From: Neorhizobium sp. UBA7851
GTDB taxonomy: Bacteria > Pseudomonadota > Alphaproteobacteria > Rhizobiales > Rhizobiaceae
Assembly: GCA_002500765.1 (NCBI GenBank)
Contig: DLSX01000225.1
Span: forward strand, 416-48,865
Direction: 5' to 3'
DNA length: 48,450 nucleotides
The position numbers were made by a program, and so were the translations under genes. The notes beneath the pieces are model-generated. The model was given only the letters and a program-made list of their open reading frames with translations, made no database searches and was not told the DNA's origin. The stretch's first letter is position 1. Each line of letters starts with the position of its first letter. This document shows positions 25,155 to 33,104 of this stretch, piece after piece.

Positions 25155-25505
25155 CTATGCGTCACAGGCGCAGACGACGATTTCATCGACAGTCATCCCT
25201 TCCGAAGGCTGGATCCTCACGTCGCTGCCGTGACAGGATCCGCATCGAAAACGCGCGTCTGCGACCAGAATATCGTCGCATTGCCGGCAGTAGACGCGCA
25301 CCGGCCGTTGGTTGATCCTGAGTTGGGCGCCGGCCATGATCGTGTTTTCGGCCAACAGACCGAATGATGACTGCAGCACGCTGGGCTCTATGCCTTGCAG
25401 CCCGCCTATGGTCATTGCGATCTCGGTGACCCTGCCGCCACCACGGCGACTGGCCTCCTCGCTGACGACCTTCATCAGGGCGCAGGTGATCGTGATCTCG
25501 TGCAT
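25155..25505 (-). CDS. hypA: Hydrogenase nickel-incorporation protein HypA
   Basis: A 116-residue nickel metallochaperone. The N-terminal M-H-E supplies the nickel site (His2), and two CxxC pairs, C-R-Q-C and C-G-S-C, form the structural zinc site. It delivers nickel to CooH with HypB. It is the first gene after the internal CooA-type promoter, so it is co-expressed with cooFSCTJ and separated from the other hyp genes. To my knowledge hypA also lies between cooH and cooF in the Carboxydothermus cluster, whereas the cooCTJ tail resembles R. rubrum. Confidence 0.94.
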   Translation of the reverse strand: MHEITITCALMKVVSEEASRRGGGRVTEIAMTIGGLQGIEPSVLQSSFGLLAENTIMAGAQLRINQRPVRVYCRQCDDILVADARFRCGSCHGSDVRIQPSEGMTVDEIVVCACDA

Positions 25506-25566
25506 GTCCGCGACGCTCCAACCTCTCTCCTTGAAAACGGGATTACGCTCGTCCAGGCGAAGGTTC

Positions 25567-25582
25567 TGTCAGCCAGACGACA
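25567..25582 (-). promoter_or_regulatory. CooA-type operator upstream of hypA-cooFSCTJ
   Basis: On the minus strand the site reads TGTCGTCTGGCTGACA, an almost perfect match to the two-fold symmetric CooA site TGTCR-N6-YGACA. A -10-like TAATCC follows after 21 bp (25545-25540), placing the centre near -41 to -42, as at class II CooA promoters. The hypA start is 62 bp downstream of the site. Binding is inferred, not measured. Confidence 0.75.
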
Positions 25583-25616
25583 AACCCGGCGGCGAAAGGG
25601 TTTCTGCGTCAAAACG

Positions 25617-25653
25617 CGCATGGCGTGCACATTTTCGGTGTGCACGCCATGCG
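25617..25653 (-). terminator. Strong hairpin between cooH and hypA
   Basis: The arms CGCATGGCGTGCAC (25617-25630) and GTGCACGCCATGCG (25640-25653) form a perfect 14-bp stem with a 9-base loop, starting 27 bp after the cooH stop. On the minus strand a short T run (G-C-G-T-T-T-T-G) follows. It should end or attenuate the cooMKLXUH transcript just upstream of the internal promoter. Confidence 0.75.
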
Positions 25654-25679
25654 GAACGGATCAATCAGGTGGGAGCTGC

Positions 25680-26765
25680 TTATCGCTCGGTACAGGAAAT
25701 ACAGGGGTCGATACTGTTGACGATCAGCGGGATGTCGGAAATGCGATCGCCGACCATCATCACTTCAAGCGCGTCCCAGTTCATATAGGTGGGAACACGC
25801 CACTTGACGCGTGCCGGAATGTCGGTGCCATCAGTCTTCAGGTAGTAGATCAGCTCGCCGCGCGGGGCCTCGACCTTGGTGATCGCTTCGCCGGCAGGGA
25901 TGAAGGGCAGTGGCCCGGCAGTCAGCGGCCCCTCCGGCAATTCGCGCAGGCAAAGCCGCATAAGACGGATCGCCTCGACGACCTCTCTCAGCCGCACCAT
26001 CGCCCTCGACCACACATCGCCGTCCGGATAGGTTATTACCTCAACGTCCAGCCGGTCGTACACGGCATAGGGGGCGGCCGTGCGGACGTCATAGGCATAG
26101 CCCGATCCACGCGCGACCGGTCCCATCAGTCCGTAATCGATACATTGCTCACGGTTGATCACACCAACGCCGCGGGTGCGCGACAGGATGGATGCATTGG
26201 TCTCGTAGAGCGGAATGATCTCCTTGACGAGGATCGGCTCCAGGCGGTTGAGCTGGCCGATGACGTAGGCGGCGCCCGCATCGTCGATATCGAACTTGAC
26301 GCCGCCGATGACGTTGGCGGCGAGGTCCATTCGGTTGCCGAACACGGTTTCCTTGGTGTCCTGCATGATCTCGCGGGCTTCCATGACATGCATGAACAGC
26401 GACTCGAAGCCGACGATATGGGCGAGGATCGCCACGTTGAACATGTTGGATGCGGCGCGCTTGATCTCGTCGGCTATCACCCGCAGATACTGGGCGCGTT
26501 CGGGCACCTCGATGCCGGCGATCTTTTCAAGACCCATGCAATAGGCCTGCGGGTGACTGTTGGAGCAGAGCGAGCATACCCGCTCGATCAATGCCAGGTT
26601 CTGGTAGATGTTACGCTTGGCCGTCAGGTATTCGATGCCGCGATGGACGTGGCCGGCGGTGATCTCGATACCCGCCACCTGTTCACCCTCCACGTGGATG
26701 CGGAAATACATCGGCTCCTCGAGAGAGACGTGAAGCGGGCCGACAGGCATATCAAAGGATTTCAT
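25680..26765 (-). CDS. cooH: CO-induced hydrogenase large subunit CooH
   Basis: A 361-residue NiFe-hydrogenase large subunit of the energy-converting (Ech/complex I-related) group. The nickel-iron ligands are C64 and C67 in R-V-C-S-L-C-S-N-S-H, and C355 and C358 in the terminal D-P-C-I-S-C-T-E-R. The protein ends three residues after the last ligand, so there is no C-terminal peptide for a maturation endopeptidase, and no such protease gene is found here. It catalyses proton reduction to H2. It overlaps the cooU stop by 4 bp; an internal Met6 is a possible alternative start. Confidence 0.97.
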   Translation of the reverse strand: MKSFDMPVGPLHVSLEEPMYFRIHVEGEQVAGIEITAGHVHRGIEYLTAKRNIYQNLALIERVCSLCSNSHPQAYCMGLEKIAGIEVPERAQYLRVIADEIKRAASNMFNVAILAHIVGFESLFMHVMEAREIMQDTKETVFGNRMDLAANVIGGVKFDIDDAGAAYVIGQLNRLEPILVKEIIPLYETNASILSRTRGVGVINREQCIDYGLMGPVARGSGYAYDVRTAAPYAVYDRLDVEVITYPDGDVWSRAMVRLREVVEAIRLMRLCLRELPEGPLTAGPLPFIPAGEAITKVEAPRGELIYYLKTDGTDIPARVKWRVPTYMNWDALEVMMVGDRISDIPLIVNSIDPCISCTER

Positions 26766-27280
26766 CTGGATTTCTCCCGATCGACGATCAGTTTTTCGAA
26801 GAGCATCGTCGTGCTTGCGGCATTGGACAGGACGGAAAGCGGGATAAGCCGCTGCATCACCCGGCGATCGACGGTCTCGTCGAGGAACAGGCGCTGATTA
26901 TTGCTGCGTCCGCTGACATGGAGATCGTAGAGTTCCATGAACTCGCGCTCGTGCCAGTCGGCATTGCGAAACAGAGGCACGATGGTTTCGACGCTGCCGC
27001 CGCGCTCGACCTCGACCTTGAGGGTCAGCGTGCTTCCCTCGATGTCGAAATGATAGGCGATGGTGTTGATGTCGCCGGGTTGATCCGCCAGCGCGGTAAT
27101 CATGCTCAGCCGCGCACCGATCGCCTTCAGCGAGCGGGCGGATGCAGCAAGGTCCTTACCATGCGCGAGCGTGATCCAACCCGTCACACGACCGGCCTTC
27201 TCCTCGACAAGCGAAAAGTCTCCCGGGATCGTCCGGGCGACCGATGTTATAAGTTCGAAAATGCTTGCGTCTTCGCTCAT
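26762..27280 (-). CDS. cooU: Hydrogenase subunit CooU (NuoC-like)
   Basis: A 172-residue hydrophilic subunit related to the 30-kDa/NuoC family; the segment W-H-E-R-E-F-M-E-L-Y-D-L is the family hallmark preceding the C-terminal extension that contacts the large subunit. The ATG at 27280 overlaps the cooX stop (ATGA) and its stop overlaps cooH. The upstream part of the same open frame overlaps cooX and is not coding. Confidence 0.92.
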   Translation of the reverse strand: MSEDASIFELITSVARTIPGDFSLVEEKAGRVTGWITLAHGKDLAASARSLKAIGARLSMITALADQPGDINTIAYHFDIEGSTLTLKVEVERGGSVETIVPLFRNADWHEREFMELYDLHVSGRSNNQRLFLDETVDRRVMQRLIPLSVLSNAASTTMLFEKLIVDREKSR

Positions 27281-27777
27281 ACCGCTTCTCCGATGTAGCT
27301 CACCTTGCGCCGGCAATCCGGACACATGTTCATCAATCGCTCGGACCGTGGATTGGCGCCCTTGAAGGCCAGCTGATGCAGCATCGGTCCGCCCGGCTGC
27401 AGGCGTTCGCCGCAGGATGTGCAGTGTCGGTAGGGAACGACCGCGTGGTCGACCTGCTCGTATTTTTCTTCCTGCAGATGCGACAGATGCCAGTTGTTGC
27501 TGAGCTTGATCGCCTTGGTCGGGCAGTAATAGGCGCACAGACCGCAGGAAATGCAGGTGTTGTGCCAGATGAGGAAGTGCAATCCGTCTTCCTTTTCGGA
27601 AAAACGGATGGCTCCGCCGGCGCAGACATGTTCGCACATATTGCAGCCCACGCAGCTGGTTTCGTCGAACGTCACCTTGCCGCGATAGGCGTCGGGCGTC
27701 GTCGCCTCGCCGAAGGGAAAAGCCTCGGTTGCCGGTCCCTTGCGCAGATTGTCGAGGAGGATCTTCAAGAATGCCAT
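27277..27777 (-). CDS. cooX: Hydrogenase ferredoxin-like subunit CooX (NuoI-like)
   Basis: A 166-residue protein with two [4Fe-4S] motifs, C-V-G-C-N-M-C-E-H-V-C and C-I-S-C-G-L-C-A-Y-Y-C. A further pair of CxxC motifs near the C-terminus (C-T-S-C-G-E and C-P-D-C-R-R) may hold zinc. It relays electrons from CooF to CooL. The start is 9 bp upstream-adjacent to the cooL stop region, and the stop overlaps cooU. Confidence 0.94.
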   Translation of the reverse strand: MAFLKILLDNLRKGPATEAFPFGEATTPDAYRGKVTFDETSCVGCNMCEHVCAGGAIRFSEKEDGLHFLIWHNTCISCGLCAYYCPTKAIKLSNNWHLSHLQEEKYEQVDHAVVPYRHCTSCGERLQPGGPMLHQLAFKGANPRSERLMNMCPDCRRKVSYIGEAV

Positions 27778-27786
27778 GACCGTCTC

Positions 27787-28215
27787 CTATGCCCGCTTCG
27801 CCCAGATCTCGATCGCCTTGGCGATCCCTTCGATGATGGCCTGCGGGCGGGGCGGACAACCCGGCACGTTGACATCCACCGGCAGGTAGCGGTCGATCGG
27901 TCCTTCGATCGCATAGCTTTCGCGAAAAACGCCGCCGGAGATCGGACAGATACCGATTGCGACGGTAACCTTCGGATCGGGGATTTCGTCATAGACACGC
28001 AGGACCTTGTCCTTGACGCGGGCGGTCAACGGCCCGGTGATCAGCACGATGTCGGCATGTTTGGGACTGCCGCAATACTGGCAGCCGAGACGCTCCACGT
28101 CGTAGCGCGGGATGCATGCGGTCGTCGCCAGTTCGACGTCACAGCCGTTGCAGGAGCCTGCATTGATCCGATAGAGCCAGGGCGATTTGCGGGCGGCCTT
28201 GGAAAGGAAGTCCAT
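27787..28215 (-). CDS. cooL: Hydrogenase small subunit CooL (NuoB-like)
   Basis: A 142-residue small subunit carrying the proximal [4Fe-4S] cluster next to the NiFe site; ligands are C22 and C25 (S-C-N-G-C-D-V-E), C90 (G-I-C-P-I-S-G-G) and C120 (P-G-C-P-P-R-P). The ATG at 28215 was chosen because AGGAGAT lies 6 bases upstream and the protein then starts like other CooL/EchC proteins. An extension to 28260 would overlap cooK and has no ribosome site. Confidence 0.95.
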   Translation of the reverse strand: MDFLSKAARKSPWLYRINAGSCNGCDVELATTACIPRYDVERLGCQYCGSPKHADIVLITGPLTARVKDKVLRVYDEIPDPKVTVAIGICPISGGVFRESYAIEGPIDRYLPVDVNVPGCPPRPQAIIEGIAKAIEIWAKRA

Positions 28216-28225
28216 GATCGATCTC

Positions 28226-29185
28226 CTAGAAACGTGCAATGGCGAGGGCGAGCCCGGCAAAACCGAGCAATTCCGGCCATTTGAGATAAAAAAGCACAGC
28301 CTGGTCGATCCGCATGCGGCCGACAGCTGCCTTCAGCAGCGACACGACGAGTACCAGCACCAGGCACTTGACGATGAAGACGAGCAAGCCCGGAAGGCCG
28401 GATGGCCCGTTCGGGAAGAACAGTGCGATACCGAGCCCCAGAACGACGACCGCCTTGGTCACCGACATCATCTTCATCACTCCCAGCGGCGGGCCGGAAT
28501 ATTCCACCAGCGGCCCTTCCAGAATTTCCGATTCCGCCTCGGGAATATCGAAAGGGGCGATGCCGAGATTGGCGGGAATGAAGCAGAGATAGGTGAGAAA
28601 AGTCGGCCACATCCAGGGATCGAGCAGGAACGCACCATGTTGCTGCTGGTAGCGGACGATCTCCGTGAGGTTGAGGAGGACCGGCTGCCCCGTAAGGGCA
28701 CCGGCATAAAGCGCCACCGAAACCAGCGACAGCAGGATCGGCCCTTCATAAGCCAGGAGGATCGCCATTTCGCGGGAGAAGCCGATAGCCCCATAAGGCG
28801 AGCCGGATGCAGACCCGGCAAGCATCAGGGACACGGCAGGGATCGATATCAGATAGAACAGCACGACGAGATTGCCGAGAAGCGGACTCGGTTCGAAGAA
28901 ACCGGAAATGGGGATCATTCCTGCCGCGACCGCCATGCTGGCCAATCCCGCGACGGGCACGGCCAGAAACACGAAGGCATTGGCCGTGTCGGGGATGAGC
29001 GTGCGCTTACGCATCAGCTTCATCAGGTCGTAAAAGGGCTGCACGAGAGGAGGGCCTATACGGCGCTGCAGGCGTGCAATCGCGCGGCGCTCGACGCCTT
29101 TCAGCGCCAGGCCGAGCACCAGGGCGAACAGGCCGCCGGGAAAGACCAGGACGGTGGCGAGGGTCCAGAGCATTTCAGTGGTCAT
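28226..29185 (-). CDS. cooK: Hydrogenase membrane subunit CooK (NuoH-like)
   Basis: A 319-residue membrane subunit with about eight helices. The cytoplasmic loop R-R-I-G-P-P-L-V-Q-P-F-Y-D near residue 40 and the P-F-D-I-P-E-A-E-S-E-I motif near 200 are diagnostic for the NuoH/EchB family that anchors the hydrogenase to the antiporter-like arm and gates ion movement. It overlaps the end of cooM by 11 bp and ends 10 bp before cooL. Confidence 0.95.
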   Translation of the reverse strand: MTTEMLWTLATVLVFPGGLFALVLGLALKGVERRAIARLQRRIGPPLVQPFYDLMKLMRKRTLIPDTANAFVFLAVPVAGLASMAVAAGMIPISGFFEPSPLLGNLVVLFYLISIPAVSLMLAGSASGSPYGAIGFSREMAILLAYEGPILLSLVSVALYAGALTGQPVLLNLTEIVRYQQQHGAFLLDPWMWPTFLTYLCFIPANLGIAPFDIPEAESEILEGPLVEYSGPPLGVMKMMSVTKAVVVLGLGIALFFPNGPSGLPGLLVFIVKCLVLVLVVSLLKAAVGRMRIDQAVLFYLKWPELLGFAGLALAIARF

Positions 29186-32100
29186 GAACGTGGCTTTCGG
29201 TTGTCGGTCCCTCGGCTTCCGGCCTGTCGCGCAAGGCCAGCCGGATCAGGCGTTCGGGGGTTTCGTAGAGTGCCGAAGCGGGGAGATGCATGCGCGCATT
29301 CGGGATCATCATGCCGCCGCCTGTATGGACGTAGCTCGTCACCCGCCTGCTGCCGGACAGGCGATAGTAGAGCCAGCCGACAAGGCCGGTCGCGACAAGC
29401 GCGATCGTCATGACGAGCGGGTTGTACGAGGAAGCACCCGGCAGTCCTCCAAGCCAGCTTGCCTGAACCGCTTCCAGCCCGAGCGCCTGCTGCACATTTG
29501 CGATCGGCACCAGCAGGAGGCCCGGCAATGCTCCGATGGCAATGCTGAGCGCGACCAGCAGCAGCATCGGAACCAGCATGACAGCCGGCGCTTCCTTCAT
29601 TCCGGCCGCCGTTTCGGAGAGCTGCCCCATGAAGGCGGTGTGCGCGAATTTCAGGATGGCGGCGAGTGTGAACAGGCTGGACATGAGGGCGGACAAAGCC
29701 AGCATGTAGTGCCCGCCCTCGAATGCCGCCTCGTAGATCAGAAGCTTGGAGCTGAAGCCGTTGAGCGGCGGAATGCCGGACAGTGAAAGGCCCGCGAAAA
29801 GGAAGACGCCGAAGGTGACCGGCATCCTGCGGCCGAGCCCGCCGAGCCCGTCGAGGCTTGTCACATGCGCCTGGGCGAGAATGCATCCGGCGACGAGGAA
29901 GAGCGCGTTCTTCAGCAGCATATGGTTGACGGCATGCATCAGGCCGCTGGCGATGCCGAGCGACGATCCAAGCGACAGCGCAAGCAGGATGTAACCGAGC
30001 TGGCTGACCGTACTATAGATCAGAAGCCGCTTGATGCCGTTCTGCACGACGGCCATGGCGCCGGCATAAAGCACCGTGATTGCGGCGATGACCTGCGTCA
30101 CCTGCATCAGGGTTGGCATCCATACGGACGTCTGCGCCATGCGGGCAAAGGCTGCGCCCGCGCCGAGTGCGACGAAGAATTTCAAGACACCATAGGGGCC
30201 GACCTTCAGCAATACCGCCGAGATGTAACCGCTGACCGGTGTCGGCGCAGGCACGGTATGCATCTGGTAGTCGATGCGGAACGGCAGCTGGGCCGCCTTC
30301 ATCAGGAAGCCGGCGATGATCAGCGCCGTCGGGATCATCAGGTCTACCGATGGTACCGCAGTGACGGCAGCAGCCAGATCCGCAATCTGAAAAGTTCCTG
30401 CCGCGGATGCCAGCATGGTGACGCCGAGGAACAGGATGCTGGCGCCGATGAAGTTGAAGATGAAGTATTTCGTACCTTCGCGCAGTGCATCTTCAGTTTC
30501 GTCATGACTGATGACGAGGAACAGCGTCCAGCTGCTCATCAGTTCCCAGAAGGCGAAGAAGGAGAACAGGTTGCCGCTCGCTGTAACACCGAGCAGGCCG
30601 GCGATCATGGCAATGAAATAGAAATAGAACCGGCCTTGTGACCGCCCATGCGCCATATAGCCGATCGAATAGCAGAGATTGATCGCCCCCATCGCGACTA
30701 TCGCGATCGCATACCAGAAAGACAATGCATCATAGCGGCTTGCCTGCCAGAGGACGGCAGCAAGGGCTGCGATCATGACGATGACCGACAGGGTGCCGGC
30801 GCGGACGGCATGGCTTCGGCCGGCGATATAGACCAGCACCGCGCCGATTGTGGCAACGGCGGCGGCAAGCGACCATTGCATGGTAACCGGCGGCAGGACG
30901 GCTGGGGCAAGGTCGCTTGATGCTGCAAGCCCATCAACCACCGGGACTACCAGATGCAGAAGCGCATCGGGATAGAGGCCGTTGAACACGGTGAGTGCGG
31001 CGAGCGCCCCGACCACCCAGCGCATGGCAAGCGGTGCTTCCGAGATTTCCGGACCATTATAGGGTTCGAAGAAGATCACGCGCAGGATGCGGGCGTAATA
31101 GATGGCGCCGATCACGCTGCCGACCAGCATGACGATCGCGACGGGATAGAGTCCGGCCTCGACGCTGGCATGGACCATCATGAACTTGCTGACGAAGCCG
31201 CTGAATGGCGGCACGCTCATGATCGACAGCAGGCCGATGCCCATGCAGAAGGCCGTGAACGGCATCTTGCGGCCGATGCCTTTCAGAGCGGCAACGCTCT
31301 GGGCATGCCCGGCGGCCCGCATGATCATGGCCCCGGCGCAGAAGAACAGCATGGTCTTCATGATCGCGTGGTTGGCGATATGGGTCAGCGCGCCGGCAAG
31401 CGCCAGATAGGTGCCGACGCCGATCACCATGGTGATCTCGCCGATCTGGGCGAGTGTCGAATAGGCGAGCATGCGTTTCAGGTCGGTCTGCCGATAGGCC
31501 TGGATCTCGCCGATCAGGAAGGTGATGGCGCCGACCACAATCAGAGCCAGGCCCGGCCCCGTCACGCCGCCAAACAGATCCTGATGCAGAACAGCCGCAC
31601 CGCCGAAGGCGACGAACAGGATCTTGACGATACCCAGAATGCCGGCCTTGGTGAGGATGCCCGACATCGGCCCGGAGATTGACGACGGCGCTACCGGATG
31701 CGCTTCCGGCAGCCAGCTATGCAGTGGAAAGAGGCCGGCCTTGGCCCCGAGACCGATCAGGAACAGGACGGCAATCAAGCCGCCCATGGCGGGCGTCAGC
31801 TGCGGCATGCGCTCTGCGATCTCGGCGAGTTCGAACGTGCCGAGCTGGGCATGAAGTATCAGGATGCCCAGATGCATGACATAGGCACCGGAGGCGCAGA
31901 TGAGAAAATAGGTCTTGCCGGCCTTGAGTGCCTTGCCGGTCTGTTCATGGATGACGAGCAGGTAGGAGCTCCAGGTCATCAGCTCCCAGAACATGTAGAA
32001 GTTGCCGAGATGATCGGCAGTCGCCACGCCGATCAGCGAACCGATCATGACGAACAGGAAGAAGTAATAACGGTTCACCGCATGCGAATGCGCCATGTAG

Positions 32101-32996
32101 CGGATCGAATAGACGGTAACCGCAAGCCCGATGGCGGCGAAGATCAGGGCGAAATAATCTCCGATATCTCCCGGTTTCAACGTGCTGCAGACCAGGACCA
32201 GCGTCACCGAGGCGATGCCGACGGCTCCGATGCTGCGCAGTCGCGGTGAAAAGCGACCCAGCACGAAAAGCAGAAAACCGCCGAGATAGGGCGCCAGAAC
32301 CTGGATGCTCCATTCAGTCTCGAACTCCGGCAGGGCGGAAAGATCGGTCATGCCGGCCAGATGGGCTGCGGCATGCAGGAACGGTTCCGGGAACAAGCTG
32401 AGGCCGATCGTCACCAGAGCCAGCAGTGCCATGGGAATATCGCCGCGGGTCAGTGCGAAGAAGGAGATCGGCTTGTCCTGCAGAATGCCGTGGTTCTGGC
32501 GCTGAAGACAGATCGCCTGGACGGTGCGGATGAAATAGACCGCGCTCACCATGCTGGCCAAGGTTCCGCCAACTGCCAGGATCCAGGCTCCGTTTTCGAT
32601 ATCGGCATAAAGGATGACGAACTTCGAGAAGGCGCCTTTGAACGGCGACAGGCCCATGACCGAAAACATCCCGAAACCGAACATCAGCGAGGCGAAGGGA
32701 TAACGTTCGGAACTGCCGACGAGATCATCGAGTTTCGACGAGCCGGTGCGCCGGATGAGGTGAGCCGCAGCCGTTATCACCAGCAGACGCATGACGACCT
32801 GGTAGCCGAGATGCATCACGGCGCCGGTATCGCCGATCACCGAACCGGCACCGATCCCCATCAGCACATAGCCGATTTCGGCCATGCAGGATGCCGCAAG
32901 CATTCGCCTGATATCGCGGATCATCAGCAACGCGGCGACTTCGCTCGCGAGCGTGAGGAAAAGGCCGATCCAGCCTATGCTTGAAATATCTGTCAT
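29175..32996 (-). CDS. cooM: Hydrogenase membrane subunit CooM (multi-module NuoL/M/N-like antiporter protein)
   Basis: A 1273-residue, almost entirely hydrophobic protein. After a partial N-terminal module (to about 230), two complete antiporter-like modules follow. Each has the S-I-x-Y-M-A-H-x(7)-Y-F-F-type entry and a charged F-W-E-L-M glutamate helix (near residues 335 and 830), plus conserved K/H residues in F-P-L-H-S-W-L-P-E-A-H and L-P-F-R-I-D. Its size fits R. rubrum CooM. It couples H2 formation to ion translocation. ATG 32996 is preferred over an in-frame TTG at 33005; AAGGA lies at 33013-33009. It is the first gene of the hydrogenase transcript. Confidence 0.95.
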   Translation of the reverse strand: MTDISSIGWIGLFLTLASEVAALLMIRDIRRMLAASCMAEIGYVLMGIGAGSVIGDTGAVMHLGYQVVMRLLVITAAAHLIRRTGSSKLDDLVGSSERYPFASLMFGFGMFSVMGLSPFKGAFSKFVILYADIENGAWILAVGGTLASMVSAVYFIRTVQAICLQRQNHGILQDKPISFFALTRGDIPMALLALVTIGLSLFPEPFLHAAAHLAGMTDLSALPEFETEWSIQVLAPYLGGFLLFVLGRFSPRLRSIGAVGIASVTLVLVCSTLKPGDIGDYFALIFAAIGLAVTVYSIRYMAHSHAVNRYYFFLFVMIGSLIGVATADHLGNFYMFWELMTWSSYLLVIHEQTGKALKAGKTYFLICASGAYVMHLGILILHAQLGTFELAEIAERMPQLTPAMGGLIAVLFLIGLGAKAGLFPLHSWLPEAHPVAPSSISGPMSGILTKAGILGIVKILFVAFGGAAVLHQDLFGGVTGPGLALIVVGAITFLIGEIQAYRQTDLKRMLAYSTLAQIGEITMVIGVGTYLALAGALTHIANHAIMKTMLFFCAGAMIMRAAGHAQSVAALKGIGRKMPFTAFCMGIGLLSIMSVPPFSGFVSKFMMVHASVEAGLYPVAIVMLVGSVIGAIYYARILRVIFFEPYNGPEISEAPLAMRWVVGALAALTVFNGLYPDALLHLVVPVVDGLAASSDLAPAVLPPVTMQWSLAAAVATIGAVLVYIAGRSHAVRAGTLSVIVMIAALAAVLWQASRYDALSFWYAIAIVAMGAINLCYSIGYMAHGRSQGRFYFYFIAMIAGLLGVTASGNLFSFFAFWELMSSWTLFLVISHDETEDALREGTKYFIFNFIGASILFLGVTMLASAAGTFQIADLAAAVTAVPSVDLMIPTALIIAGFLMKAAQLPFRIDYQMHTVPAPTPVSGYISAVLLKVGPYGVLKFFVALGAGAAFARMAQTSVWMPTLMQVTQVIAAITVLYAGAMAVVQNGIKRLLIYSTVSQLGYILLALSLGSSLGIASGLMHAVNHMLLKNALFLVAGCILAQAHVTSLDGLGGLGRRMPVTFGVFLFAGLSLSGIPPLNGFSSKLLIYEAAFEGGHYMLALSALMSSLFTLAAILKFAHTAFMGQLSETAAGMKEAPAVMLVPMLLLVALSIAIGALPGLLLVPIANVQQALGLEAVQASWLGGLPGASSYNPLVMTIALVATGLVGWLYYRLSGSRRVTSYVHTGGGMMIPNARMHLPASALYETPERLIRLALRDRPEAEGPTTESHVHDH

Positions 32997-33070
32997 GAAC
33001 CGCAACCGTCCTTCGTACCCGCCCCGTGCAGGTGCTCGGACTTCGGATAGAACGGTCGCGGCCGGAATTC

Positions 33071-33086
33071 CGTCAGCCAGCGGACA
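33071..33086 (-). promoter_or_regulatory. CooA-type operator upstream of cooM
   Basis: On the minus strand the site reads TGTCCGCTGGCTGACG, sharing the core CTGGCTGAC with the hypA-cooF operator and matching the TGTCR-N6-YGACA site with a mismatch in each arm end. A -10-like TATCCG follows after exactly 21 bp (33049-33044), the same spacing as at the other site. It lies 74 bp upstream of the cooM ATG, in the hypF-cooM gap. Confidence 0.65.
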
Positions 33087-33104
33087 ATTCAGCAGTGCAT
33101 ATGG

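Noticed and set aside
29200..33000. Long plus-strand open frames opposite cooM
   Set aside because: They mirror the high-GC coding strand of cooM, carry no domain and are rich in H/D/R/Q repeats typical of antisense shadows.
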